64,000 bases of DNA, from assembly GCA_963575745.1 (NCBI GenBank), contig CAUYUJ010001692.1:233501-297500 (forward strand), read 5' to 3'. The position numbers and the translations under genes were made by a program. Shown piece after piece: positions 10,611 to 20,592 of this stretch. The notes under the pieces were generated by a model. That model was not told where the DNA came from. It did not search any database and saw nothing but the letters and a program-made list of their open reading frames with translations. This DNA comes from Prorocentrum cordatum (Eukaryota > Sar > Dinophyceae > Prorocentrales > Prorocentraceae). The number at the start of each line of letters is the position of its first letter. Within the stretch, counting starts at the first letter, position 1.

Positions 10611-10621
10611 TTTGGCTCAAG
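10611..10621 (+). other. Spliced-leader-like word, copy 1
   Basis: TTTGGCTCAAG matches the last 11 bases of the known dinoflagellate spliced leader and lies 57 bases upstream of the ATG of the transposase-like ORF. The more 5' leader bases match poorly. An 11-base match can arise by chance in 64 kb, but the position is suggestive. Confidence 0.4.
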
Positions 10622-10677
10622 GATGCGCTGGCCCTCACTCAGCGCCGACCGGTTAGTTCTTGGCCGCGCGCTCCCCG

Positions 10678-12026
10678 ATGGAGTCCGTACTGAAAGATGC
10701 AGCATTGGTGCGCAAGGCTGTGGAGTCGTTGCCCCTCCGATTGGGCAACGACAACTTATCTGCAACCTACCCGAAAACTCTGTCGGACTGCCAGAGATTG
10801 AAGGCGACTCTAGAGTCTGAGTTTGACTTCGTGAACCGTGGCAGGAAGAGACGCGCCATCAGCCTAACTCAGGAGCAGGTGGCCAAGATGAATCGCACGA
10901 TGCGCAGACGTGATCGGAAATGCGATGAGTTGAACAGCAAGCTCGCTGTTGAGAGGGGCGACAGAGTCAGCAACATAATTCATGATATGTGGCTTGTGCG
11001 AACGTGCTTGTCGAGGCCGGCTTTATCTCTGCGGTCGTTTGAAGAGTTCAGCAGGGATTTCCCAACGGAGGAGACCAAACATATTTCTCGGGACCGCATA
11101 TCCCGTGTGCGCGACGGTTTCGTTGAGATTCTCAAGGGGTTCAATCGGGAGAGCGCCGCGACGCTGGTTGCGCGCGCGGCGAGCTCGTTGAAGGAGGGGG
11201 GCGCGTCGCTCTGATCGTCCGACACGTGCGCGACGAAGCAGACATGCGCATGAAATCTTACAGCGGCGACGACGTGTTCGGATCTATCCTGAATGCCAAT
11301 CTTCGCAGGGGCCGATCGCCCAGAGTGCAGAACCACTCCGTGGGCCTCCACCTCGGGCCAGACAGGCTGGAGTGGTTGTCCGAACTCATTGCCCTGGCGC
11401 GCAAAGACCGACCGTCCATAGCGACGGCCATTGTGCAGTGCCTTGAGGAGGTCTTTGTGTCAGCCGTGCGGGGCGCGAAGCAAGGGCAGCAATCCCCGCA
11501 GGCTTTGCGAGTGCTTCACGTCTTAGTTGGCGATGCCATCAACACCAATGCCAACGCGAGTCGCCGTGCCCTGCCGCGCTTGAAGTCAAGCGCTTGCCAA
11601 GTTGGTGTCCTTTACTTTCTTATAGTGATCCAGTGCGCCTCCCACCAGGCGAATCTGATAGTGCACGTGGCGATGTGTTCCGCCGCCGTCAGCAAGCCTG
11701 TGCTCAACGATCGCCTTTGCGCAACGTGCTCTCGCTTATTCAAATACGTCATACCGTCGTATACGGAGGAATTTGCTCGGAACCTCGAGCATCGCATAGC
11801 CGCCAAGTCTGACGTCAAAACGGTGGCAGGGCCGGGCGTTGACTTGGAGGTGCATCGCCGCAAGGCCGATGCTTTGCAGGCGCTGTACGGCAAGGATGTG
11901 CTGCCCGAAGACTTAGTGCGTTTCTTCAATCTCGGCTTAGACAAGCTGGCGCACTACGACGTTGCTGGATTGGGCGATGACGAGGTGAAGGCAGAGCTTA
12001 CCAGCTTCTGCACCGACATCTCCTGA
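10678..12026 (+). pseudogene. Putative hAT-like transposase, frameshifted (copy 1)
   Basis: The frame starts at ATG 10678 and stops at 11214 because a G run near 11196-11201 has six G where copy 2 has seven. The rest of the protein resumes in another frame at 11226 and ends at TGA 12024-12026. Apart from this, the protein is nearly the same as copy 2, including the VGDAINTNANASRRAL and CASHQANLIV segments. The G-run difference may be true decay or a sequencing error in a homopolymer. Confidence 0.55.
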
Positions 12027-12043
12027 AGATCGAAGACCACCCT

Positions 12044-14236
12044 GTGGTAACCAGATTCTGGTTATTCAGTAGTTGCGTGTTCTGCATCCTACGCATCGCG
12101 TTCCTGGGGCTGCACGGCTGGTTATTTAGCCTGTCCACGATCACGCCGCAGAAGCAAAACCAGAAGAGAATTGCTAGGGCGCAATCATTCTTCAATGGCC
12201 CTGAGTGTTTGCAGCACGTGCGGAAGGCCGCGTTGTGCTTGCAGGTGTCCCAGCGGGTTTTGGGAATCACTGCAAAAAGGAAGTCGTCGGATGGCGTGCC
12301 CACGTTGGTTCGTCTTGCGCGTGGTGACGTGCAGAAAGCCGCTGCTGAGCACGTCTCCTCCCTCCTGCCACTTCTGGGCAACGATCCCGATCTCGATGAG
12401 CCCGACGCAGTTCTGGGCCTTCTGACCACGCTGGCGCACGTGCAGGTGCGGTTCAGCATGTACGAGGTTTACCCCTTCTTGCTCTGGCAGTGCAGCAAGC
12501 GGCACAACCCTGTTGCGCACCCGAGTTGCGTAGAGGAATTCCTGCATCATCCGGCTGATTCGCTGGACGAGGGCTACTCGCGTCCGCTCCAGAAGGAGGC
12601 TTTGGCACAGGGTAACATAGAAGCTTCCACGAAGCTCATTTTGTCCGACACCGTTCAGGGAGAGATCGACGGCTTCCTGGAGACGCCAGGGAATTCCTTA
12701 GACGTTGGGCGGAAGAACAATCAGGATAAGCAGGGCGAGACTACCAAGCTTACTTCCTTGGGGCGGTCGTCCCGGAATTCTATCATCCAGAGATGCAGGG
12801 TGCAGCGCGAAGCCTTCCTCTCCTGCTTACTGGATGCCAAAAAGAAGCAGCAGGAACGGAAATTCATGGGAGCCTGGGTTTCGGCCGTGGAGAAGAATCC
12901 CACTCTGATGAGCAGGCCCAGGGGCCAGCTGAAACAGGAGGCGGAGATTGCACCCGAAGACCGTGCTCAGATAGCCCACGCAGGCGACATGGGAAAATTG
13001 CGAGCACTCTACAGCGCCAACAAGGATGAGCTTCGCGAGGAGGCGGAGAGCGGCCGAGCAGTTGCCGCGGAGACAATGGAGATCCTGTTCACGAACGCGC
13101 CTTGGCTTGCGCGGTTCGAAGTCAATTCGGAGCATTGGGCCGAGGTGGTCCGGACCGCGGCGGCGAAGAGGAAGGAGATCAACAAGCGGCTGACGCCGAT
13201 TGAGGGCCTCGCCCCCGCCCCTCGCGTGCAACCCGCCCCGCAACAACAGGGGGCGCTCCCGATCTGGGCGAGGAAGCTGATTGGGAAGGGGCCTGGCTTC
13301 TACACGCTGGCTTTCGGAGATACAGAGGCGGACGTCATCGTGGCATTCGCGGCCGCGCTGCGCCGATCATGTTGGGGAGTCTGCTTGGAAGGCGTCCAGA
13401 AGCGCACATGCAAGCTGCTGTGTTCCATTGTGACAGACGAGTCCTTGCCGATGACTACTGTCGTGCGCCGCGCTGGGCTTCAAGTGCACGCAGCGAACGT
13501 TGGGGTTTTCCATTTGCAAATGGCTTATCAGGAAGCTGAGGGCGACGGCGTTGTTCTCCGCGTGGCCAAGTGGTTCCCCGCGGGCGACGAGGTCCTGGTG
13601 AAGGTGCCCGCAGCGGCCCCTGCTGATGATGAGGGCGCCCCTCGCGGCGAGGACGAGGCTTTCGCGCGCGGCGACTCAGACGGCGAATCTTGCTGCGCTA
13701 GCGCGGCGTCATCCCTCGGGACGTCTGCAGCTGATGCGATGGAGGAGGAGGCGGACGTGGAGTCTGCGACGTCCGACGAGCCCGGCGTCGTCGATGCGGA
13801 AGAGTCCGCCGACGACTTGGGCGATGCCAAAGAGAAGCCACATTGCGCTGTTGCCCAGTATGGATATTTTACGATTACGGACAACCCAAAGTGGAAGGAT
13901 TGCAAAGTCACCATGCTGCCCAGGTGGAAAGAAGAGATGGGGGGAAAGAACAGGAGCAAGACCATCACTTGTTCCCAATACGGAGAGCCGAAGCCGCAGC
14001 CCAGAGTCATATGCTACTTAGTGCTGCGAGCGTGGATGCTGTGGCGTTTTCAGCAGAGTGGATTCGCTGCGGAAAAGGCATCCAGGCGGGCGTGGCCGGC
14101 AGCGGAGACCCAGCGGCTGCGAGACGACATCGCAAGACTGGCCGCCCCAAGTGGCCAGACTGGCAACCTGAAAGCGGACCGGAGCATCGGGGAGTGGGCG
14201 CCTCAAGCGCTCTCCAAAAAAAAAGTTGCCAGTTGA
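12044..14236 (+). CDS. 730-codon ORF 2 of the 8.55-kb element, copy 1
   Basis: The open frame begins at a non-ATG codon and the first in-frame ATG is at 12458, so the true 5' end is probably reached by splicing or frameshift from the preceding ORF, which it overlaps in open sequence upstream to about 11990. The N-terminal third is helical. The middle has KRKEINKRLTPIEGLAP and a Pro/Gln linker. Around 13620-13820 there is an acidic Asp/Glu/Ser region. The C-terminus contains GYFTITDNPKWKDCKVTML and ends in a short lysine run. No family is recognised. It may be the C-terminal half of the transposase or a separate element protein. Confidence 0.55.
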   Translation: MVTRFWLFSSCVFCILRIAFLGLHGWLFSLSTITPQKQNQKRIARAQSFFNGPECLQHVRKAALCLQVSQRVLGITAKRKSSDGVPTLVRLARGDVQKAAAEHVSSLLPLLGNDPDLDEPDAVLGLLTTLAHVQVRFSMYEVYPFLLWQCSKRHNPVAHPSCVEEFLHHPADSLDEGYSRPLQKEALAQGNIEASTKLILSDTVQGEIDGFLETPGNSLDVGRKNNQDKQGETTKLTSLGRSSRNSIIQRCRVQREAFLSCLLDAKKKQQERKFMGAWVSAVEKNPTLMSRPRGQLKQEAEIAPEDRAQIAHAGDMGKLRALYSANKDELREEAESGRAVAAETMEILFTNAPWLARFEVNSEHWAEVVRTAAAKRKEINKRLTPIEGLAPAPRVQPAPQQQGALPIWARKLIGKGPGFYTLAFGDTEADVIVAFAAALRRSCWGVCLEGVQKRTCKLLCSIVTDESLPMTTVVRRAGLQVHAANVGVFHLQMAYQEAEGDGVVLRVAKWFPAGDEVLVKVPAAAPADDEGAPRGEDEAFARGDSDGESCCASAASSLGTSAADAMEEEADVESATSDEPGVVDAEESADDLGDAKEKPHCAVAQYGYFTITDNPKWKDCKVTMLPRWKEEMGGKNRSKTITCSQYGEPKPQPRVICYLVLRAWMLWRFQQSGFAAEKASRRAWPAAETQRLRDDIARLAAPSGQTGNLKADRSIGEWAPQALSKKKVAS

Positions 14237-14317
14237 ACGAACAAACAACGAGCACTCTCGTAACAAATGCCTTGCCTCGTCAGGGGGCACTTGCAGGGGC
14301 ATCGAGTGGACAACCGC

Positions 14318-14450
14318 CGGGAACTCACGGGACCACGGGGCAAGCATCCGGACAACCATCGGGGCCTTCATCGGGGCAACCAACGGGACAACTATCGGGG
14401 CAACCAACAATTCCGGGACAACCATCGGCACAATCAACCACAGCGGTTCG
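14318..14450. repeat. ATCGGGGCAACC-type minisatellite, copy 1
   Basis: About ten degenerate units of a 10-12 bp word (GGGACAACCATCGGGGCAACC variants) directly after the ORF 2 stop codon. Confidence 0.75.
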
Positions 14451-14502
14451 CCCCGATTTCGCCCGCTTACCGCGCGGGATGCTGCCGAGGCGCAAAGAGG
14501 TC

Positions 14503-15430
14503 CTGCTAGTGTCCCCTTGCTGTTTTTCTGTTCGTGGCCTCCTTTCCCGCGCGGGTGTGGCCTTGGCAGCCTCGCTTCATTATTATCCCTCCCCCTCCTC
14601 CTCCTTCTCCTCCTCCTCCTCCTCGTCCTCGTCCTCCTCCTCCTCCTCCTCCTCCTCCTCCTCCTCCTCCTCCTCCTCCCCCTCCTCCTCCTAGTCCTCC
14701 TGCCGTCGTTCCAGCCTTCCTTCCCGCCCCCCTCTGCCCGTCTCCTCCTCCTTCTCCTCCCTGTCGGCTCAAGCGCAAACCAAACGAATCTTCATCGCTT
14801 TGATTTCTCATGGCGGCGGGGGTGGCCGTAGCTGCCTGTTTTTTTGGTGGTTTCGCATTGTCGGGGCGCTCGTCCTGCTAGTCCCCTTGCTGTTTTTTGT
14901 TCGTGGCCTCCTTTCCCCGCGCGGATGTGGCCTTGGCAGCCTCGCTTCATTATTATCCCTCCCCCTCCTCCTCCTCCTTCTCCTCCTCCTCCTCCTCCTC
15001 CTCCTCGTCCTCGTCCTCCTCCTCCTCCTCCTCCTCCTCCTCCTCCTCCTCCTCCTCCTAGTCCTTCTGCCGTCGTTCCAGCCCTCCTTCCCGCCCCCCT
15101 CTGCCCGTCTCCTCCTCCTTCTCCTCCCTTTCGGCTCAAGCGCAAACCAAACGAATCTTCATCGTTTTGATTTCTCATGGCGGCGGGGGTGGCCGTAGCT
15201 GCCCTGTTTGTGTATCATTTGCTTCGTTTGCTCGGGGCGCTCGTCCTGCTGACGTTCCTTTTGCCGTCTTCTCGTGGCCTCCATTCCCCGCGCGGGGGTG
15301 CCCTTGGCAGCCTCGCTCCATGATGTTCCCTCCCCCTCCTCGTCCTCGTCTCTCTCCCCTTCCTCTTCCTCCTCCTCCCCCTCCTCGTTCTCTTCCTCCC
15401 CCCCCTCCTCCCCCTCCGTCTCCCTCCTGA
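14503..15430. repeat. Three tandem CTC-rich modules of about 368 bp, copy 1
   Basis: CGTGGCCTCC occurs at about 14534, 14902 and 15273. Each module holds a Pro/Ser-coding CTC run and the first two end with CAAACCAAACGAATCTTCAT and a TTTCTCATGGCGGC word. The third is shortened. No convincing gene. Confidence 0.85.
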
Positions 15431-15439
15431 AGCAGATTC

Positions 15440-15800
15440 ATGGATCGAAAGCCTCTGTTACTCAAAAATACGCTCTCGCCATGGCGCCGCGCCCGCCCCT
15501 TCGCTGTCACCCGCAGCCGCGGGATGCTGCAAAATGTGTTTGGCCCTCGCACGGCAGCAGTTTTGGGGGGGGGAGCGCTGCAAACCCCAAGGTCCGTCGT
15601 AACATTTTCCGGCGCTCGCATGGCAGCAGGGGGGGCCAGGGCACAAAGGGGGCGGAAGAGGTGCGCCCTTGCCGCGCAGCTTCCGAACCCCGCGGGCCCT
15701 CCGTGGGCCCTAGGTTCCATGATGCTCATGGCCTCCCTGGGCCCTATGCGTTGTTCTTTCCATGGCTTCTCCGAGCCTCGCAACGCGTATCCATCTGGGC
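15440..15800. repeat. Dispersed module with AAGGTCCGTCGTAACATTTT
   Basis: This module (GATCGAAAGCCTCTGTTACT ... CGGCGCTCGCATGGCAGCAG) recurs at 23990-24250, 26190-26400 and in shorter form at 26667-26790. A shorter related start word also lies at the ends of both element copies (17505, 26049). Confidence 0.75.
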
Positions 15801-15942
15801 TCGAGTTTTCTGGCAGAGCGGCCGCTTCGGCTAGCGCGCGCACACGCGCGACCCTCGTTGCACGCAGGGCCCGTGCGAGGCAGAGCAAAATGTTACGACG
15901 AGCTCTTCGGATTGCGCCGACCCGTGCGCCGAGTAGCGTGCA

Positions 15943-16086
15943 TTAGTGTGCACTCGTGTGCACTAGTGTGTCCATTAGCGTCCATTAGCGCCCATTAGTG
16001 TCCACTAGCGCCCGCTAGTGTCCATTAGTGTGCGCTAGTGTGCATTAGTGTGTCCATTAGTGTCCATTAGCGCGCATTAGTGTCGG
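15943..16086. repeat. TAGTGTCCAT array, copy 1
   Basis: About fourteen variants of a 9-10 bp unit (TAGTGTCCAT, TAGCGCCCAT, TAGTGTGCAT) lie just upstream of ORF 3. They are conserved in copy 2, and are candidate protein-binding or promoter repeats. Confidence 0.8.
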
Positions 16087-16172
16087 ATCATTGTTGGTTA
16101 CCGTCGGCTTGGGCCGGGCCCTGCGCGCAACGCGGCGTCGCGCTTTTGCGCTGGGCGCCCGGCAGGCCGGCG

Positions 16173-17459
16173 ATGCAGGAGGGCTTCGCCGAGGAGCCCG
16201 ACGCGGACGACGACGACGAGTTCGTGGACGTGGGGGCCTCTGCGCTGCGCGAGCGCAGGGGCGCCACTGCTTCGCGAGCGCGGGCCCGCCGGGAAAAGGA
16301 GGAGAAGCTGCTCGACGCGGCGATCGAGAACCGAGCCCTTCCGCAGCTGACGGACATTCTGGGGAGAGTTGTCACTGCCAAATGGATGGGCAAGGCTCGC
16401 ATCCACGCGTTGCGAGATATTGTGGACAACGTTGCTTCTGACGCTTCCCAGGAAGCGGCCCTGCGCTTCCCTCTGCGCGTGTGGACCGTCGGCACGCCGT
16501 CGCGCGAGCCGGTGCCGCACTTGACGGCGCGCTTCCTCGAAGGTCCGCGGGCGAGCCGCCGCGAGGCCACGTCGGGAGTTGCCGAGGTGGGCAGGTCGGG
16601 GAAACTCTTCGCGAAGTATGATGTATACGTTCCTGGCCTCTTGCCCTTGAGGCATTCTCCTTCGTTCTCGTCGGCTGACCGAGCTGCAGAATATCACGAC
16701 AGTATCCTCCTGGCCAAGGATGACTCGCGCGAGACCCCCTCGCGATTCTTGGCACTCGGAGATCTGCCGCCTCCGCGGCTGGAGCAGCTGTACGCCGAGA
16801 AGTTGCAGCGCTGGGCCGCTGAGAGTGCGCGTCGGGGCCTCCGGCGCGACCAGATCTACATGCCCATGCCGACCAGCGCCGAGCTCATGATCAGGGGCGG
16901 GGTCCCATTCCACCGCAGCCTCGACGACCATATCCGGGACGCGGGCGCCGACCTCACAGGGACCTCGTCCTACGTGGCGGCGGGCGACATCGGTGTCATC
17001 CACGACCCCTGCGTGGCGATGCCCCCGGTCCTGGCGGACCTGATTCGCGCGCGCCCACTTGGCGTCGGCGTTCGGATCTACCGAGTGGACTCCCCCCAGC
17101 GGCGCCAGTTGGCTCGCGAGTTTGGGTTGCAGCTACCCGTGCACCTGCAGACAGTCCCCGTCGCCTTGAAGGTCTACGTGAGCCCGCGCCCCGCCAAGGC
17201 CATCCGCCCTTTGTGCCAGGATGGAGTTTTTACGCTCGGGATATGTGGCACGCAGTGCCGCCGCTCAGTGCGCAGCCTCGCTGTCTCCGATCCGTCGCGA
17301 GTGCAGGTAGTTGTCTCTGCGCGGGAGGGCCGGCTGCACGCGGCCTTCGTAGTCGGGTCCGCGATGCCCGCGGCCGAGCACCACGCCGCCGGCGTGGCGG
17401 GCTACGCCTTGCAGCCGAGGAACCGCAAGAGGGGCCGTTTATCCAAGCACGCGGATTAG
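16173..17459 (+). CDS. ORF 3 of the 8.55-kb element, 428 codons, copy 1
   Basis: First ATG at 16173 (MQEGFAEEPDADDDDEF); the frame is open upstream to 16080 without ATG. The acidic N-terminus is followed by a charged helix (ERRGATASRARARREKEEKL), a middle with MPMPTSAELMIRGG, and a C-terminal half with LGICGTQCRRSVRSLAVSD and a basic end (RNRKRGRLSKHAD). The gene stays open over its full length in both copies despite several substitutions, which argues that it was coding until recently. Function unknown; basic tail and acidic head would fit a DNA-binding accessory protein of the element. Confidence 0.6.
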   Translation: MQEGFAEEPDADDDDEFVDVGASALRERRGATASRARARREKEEKLLDAAIENRALPQLTDILGRVVTAKWMGKARIHALRDIVDNVASDASQEAALRFPLRVWTVGTPSREPVPHLTARFLEGPRASRREATSGVAEVGRSGKLFAKYDVYVPGLLPLRHSPSFSSADRAAEYHDSILLAKDDSRETPSRFLALGDLPPPRLEQLYAEKLQRWAAESARRGLRRDQIYMPMPTSAELMIRGGVPFHRSLDDHIRDAGADLTGTSSYVAAGDIGVIHDPCVAMPPVLADLIRARPLGVGVRIYRVDSPQRRQLAREFGLQLPVHLQTVPVALKVYVSPRPAKAIRPLCQDGVFTLGICGTQCRRSVRSLAVSDPSRVQVVVSAREGRLHAAFVVGSAMPAAEHHAAGVAGYALQPRNRKRGRLSKHAD

Positions 17460-17837
17460 CGACTTGTCGTGTCATTGTTGGGCATTAAATCGAGTGGTCA
17501 TGTTGCTCAAAAGTAGGCTCTCGGCTCGGCGCCGCGCACATTCGCGTTCAAATTTGCAACAGTTTCCAGACGTTTTTTTTTTTTTTTTTTTTTTTTTGTT
17601 TTTTTCCCTTTTCTCCTCCGCGGCGCCTTGCGCCAAGTCCACACAGCCATGGGATGCGGGTGCCTCCCTCCCCTCCCCCTGCCGCCCTCCCCCGCCCTCT
17701 CCCTCCCGCCCCCCCCCTTCCGGTCAGGTCCTTTTATTCCCTCTGTCCGCCTCTCTCTCTCTCTCTCTCTCCCTCTGTTTGTTTTCAGCCCCCCCCTCGT
17801 TCCCCTGGGGCGAGGCGCCCCCGGAACGACCCCTGGG

Positions 17838-18060
17838 GCCACGATTTTGCCCACGATTTCGCCCGTGATTTTGCCAGCGACTTCGCTCCACGATTCTGCC
17901 TGCGATTTTGCCCACGATTCTGCCCACGATTTGCCTCCGATTTTGCAGACGATTTCGACTGCCCACGATTTTGAAAACGATTTTGAACACGATTTCGTTT
18001 CATTTTGATTCGAATTAACGGAAAATCGTGGGCGAAAATCGTGGCTCGTCCCAGGGGTTG
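17838..18060. repeat. 12-bp CACGATTTTGCC array with inverted end, copy 2
   Basis: Same array as in copy 1, with a few base changes. Confidence 0.85.
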
Positions 18061-19158
18061 CCCCGGGGTGGCCCCACGGGTGGCCCCGGGGGGTGGCCTC
18101 GGGGGGTGCCTCGTCCTGGGCCCGGGCCAGGGCGCCTCTCCAGGGTGCCCGGCGCGCGGCGGCGGAGGGAGGGGGCGCAGAAAAAGGGGGGGGCCGGGGA
18201 GGGGCACTGTTACGTGTCATCTTGCCGGGAACATCCGGCGTCAAAAAATTCCAATCTGTATCAGGGATTAGTGTTTATTAGTGTTTCTTAGATTTGCTTT
18301 ACGTCGGTTAGCGCATCGCCCTCGTCCCCGCCCTCGTCCTCGCACTCGTCCTCGCCCTCGTTTGCTGCTGCCGCCGCCCCTGCCGCCGCCCGCGGCCCGT
18401 CGCTCAGCCCCGGGGCTAACGAGCAGGGCACCGGGGGTACTGATGACGCGAGGCAGGTGTCCACCCCCTGGCCCCTGGCCTCTACAGCAACTCTGCGGGG
18501 CCCCATCGGCCTAGCGAGCAGGGGCGCGAGGATGAGGAGGTGGAGGAGGAGGAGGGGGGAGGAGGAGGAGGAGGAGCAGGAGGAGGAAAAGGAGGGGAGG
18601 AGGAGGAGGGGGATTTTTCGTGATAGCCTGAAGCCTGACAGGAGGGGGGGGCGGAGGTGGGGCAGCAGCTACGGCTTTTGTAGGTTCCGCCCCCGCCCCG
18701 GACCCTGGCACCCGATGGTCCCCAAGAGTCCCCCGAAGGCCCGCGGAGGACCGAGAGGGGCCGAACGCGTCAAGAAACATACCGATGACGTTCGCAAACA
18801 TTGACAGCGACAAACGGCTTTGAGCCTCGATCTCACTGGCTCCTGGGGCGCGAGCGTAAGGGCGCGGACAGCCAGCGGGAACGGGGGGCGTCAGAAACGG
18901 CAGAGGGGGTCCAGGAGTCCAGAGGCCAAGCGTCTGCACTCGCACGCGTGCGCACGCAGGCATCTACACGCGCGTGCGCGGACTCAAAGCAGTTGCGCAC
19001 ACAAACATCGCAGCCGCAGGAAATGCCACGACGCATTTGGCTCATTAATTCGCATGCGTGCGCGCGTGCATTCTCTCAAGGCACGCTTCCTCGCAAGGCT
19101 GCGTTCTGTCCAACGTGCGCGCCAACTCCCGAGCGCGCGAGCGCTTGCTGTTGACGTG

Positions 19159-19169
19159 TTTGGCTCAAG
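19159..19169 (+). other. Spliced-leader-like word, copy 2
   Basis: TTTGGCTCAAG, 57 bases before the transposase-like ATG, in the same place as in copy 1. One base just upstream differs between the copies (ACATG versus ACGTG) while this word is unchanged. Confidence 0.4.
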
Positions 19170-19225
19170 GATGCGCTGGCCCTCACTCAGCGCCGACCGG
19201 TTAGTTCTTGGCCGCGCGCTCCCCG

Positions 19226-20575
19226 ATGGAGTCCGTACTGAAAGATGCAGCATTGGTGCGCAAGGCTGTGGAGTCGTTGCTCCTCCGATTGGGCAACGAC
19301 AACTTATCTGCAACCTACCCGAAAACTCTGTCGGACTGCCAGAGATTGAAGGCGACTCTAGAGTCTGACTTTGACTTCGCGAACCGTGGCAGGAAGAGAC
19401 GCGCCATCAGCCTAACTCAGGAGCAGGTGGCCAAGATGAAACGCACGATGCGCAGACGTGATCGGAAATGCGATGAGTTGAACAGCAAGCTCGCTGTTGA
19501 GAGGGGCGACAGAGTCAGCAACATAATTCATGACATGTGGCTTGTGCGAACGTGCTTGTCGAGGCCGACTTTATCTCTGCGGTCGTTAAAAGAGTTCAGC
19601 AGGGATTTCCCAACGGAGGAGACCAAACATATTTCTCGGGACCGCATATCCCGTGTGCGCGACGGTTTCGTTGAGATTCTCAAGGGGTTCAATCGGGAGA
19701 GCGCCGCGACGCTGGTTGCGCGCGCGGCGAGCTCGTTGAAGGAGGGGGGGCGCGTCGCTCTGATCGTCCGACACGTGCGCGACGAAGCAGACATGCGCAT
19801 GAAATCTTACAGCGGCGACGACGTGTTCGGATCTTTCCTGAATGCCAATCTTCGCAGGGGCCGATCGCCCAAAGTGCAGAACCACTCCGTGGGCCTCCAC
19901 CTCGGGCCAGACAGGCTGGAGTGGTTGTCCGAACTCATTGCCCTGGCGCGCAAAGACCGACCGTCCATAGCGACGGCCATTGTGCAGCGCCTTGAGGAGG
20001 TCTTTGTGTCAGCCGTGCGGGGCGCGAAGCAAGGGCAGCAATCCCCGCAGGCTTTGCGAGTGCTTCACGTCTTAGTTGGCGATGCCATCAACACCAATGC
20101 CAACGCGAGTCGCCGTGCCCTGCCGCGCGTGAAGTCAAGCGCTTGCCAAGTTGGTGTCCTTTACTTTCTTATAGTGATCCAGTGCGCCTCCCACCAGGCG
20201 AATCTGATAGTGCACGTGGCGATGTGTTCCGCCGCCGTCAGCAAGCCTGTGCTCAACGATCGCCTTTGCGCAACGTGCTCTCGCTTATTCAAATACGTCA
20301 TACCGTCGTATACGGAGGAATTTGCTCGGAACCTCGAGCATCGCATAGCCGCCAAGTTCGACGTCAAAACGGTGGCAGGGCCGGGCGTTGACTTGGAGGT
20401 GCATCGCCGCAAGGCCGATGCTTTGCAGGCGCTGTACGGCAAGGATGTGCTGCCCGAAGACTTAGTGCGTTTCTTCAATCTCGGCTTAGACAAGCTGGCG
20501 CACTACGACGTTGCTGGATTGGGCGATGACGAGGTGAAGGCAGAGCTTACCAGCTTCTGTACCGACATCTCCTGA
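19226..20575 (+). CDS. Putative hAT-like transposase, intact frame (copy 2)
   Basis: ATG at 19226 gives 449 residues. The N-terminal 120 residues are basic and helical (RRKRAISLTQ-type region, MKRTMRRRDRKCDELNSKLA). The central region carries LVGDAINTNANASRRALP, resembling the second catalytic Asp segment of an RNase-H-like transposase fold, followed after about 30 residues by CASHQANLIVHVA, which resembles the Cys-x-x-His-x-x-Asn-Leu segment of hAT transposases. The last catalytic Glu cannot be placed and may be in the following 730-codon frame. The family call is from motif resemblance only. Length 449 is short for hAT, which again suggests that ORF 1 and ORF 2 make one protein. Confidence 0.5.
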   Translation: MESVLKDAALVRKAVESLLLRLGNDNLSATYPKTLSDCQRLKATLESDFDFANRGRKRRAISLTQEQVAKMKRTMRRRDRKCDELNSKLAVERGDRVSNIIHDMWLVRTCLSRPTLSLRSLKEFSRDFPTEETKHISRDRISRVRDGFVEILKGFNRESAATLVARAASSLKEGGRVALIVRHVRDEADMRMKSYSGDDVFGSFLNANLRRGRSPKVQNHSVGLHLGPDRLEWLSELIALARKDRPSIATAIVQRLEEVFVSAVRGAKQGQQSPQALRVLHVLVGDAINTNANASRRALPRVKSSACQVGVLYFLIVIQCASHQANLIVHVAMCSAAVSKPVLNDRLCATCSRLFKYVIPSYTEEFARNLEHRIAAKFDVKTVAGPGVDLEVHRRKADALQALYGKDVLPEDLVRFFNLGLDKLAHYDVAGLGDDEVKAELTSFCTDIS

Positions 20576-20592
20576 AGATCGAAGACCACCCT

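Larger units (their letters stand above)
9011..17574 (+). mobile_element. 8.55-kb element, copy 1 of a tandem pair
   Basis: The segment from the poly-T at about 9011 to the poly-T at about 17575 is repeated head to tail in the following 8.54 kb. Corresponding genes are offset by 8545-8549 bp and the sequence is nearly identical. It contains, in order: a CT tract, a 12-bp repeat array with inverted copies, Gly/Glu-rich low-complexity sequence, a spliced-leader-like word, a transposase-like ORF, a 730-codon ORF, an ATCGGGGCAACC repeat, triplicated CTC-rich modules, a TAGTGTCCAT array and a third ORF. No long terminal inverted repeats were seen. Copy 1 carries a frameshift in its first ORF. Confidence 0.75.

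Noticed and set aside
14766-15140. Further spliced-leader-like words (GGCTCAAG at 14766 and 15131)
   Set aside because: Only eight bases match fully and they lie inside repeat modules, not upstream of an ORF start.
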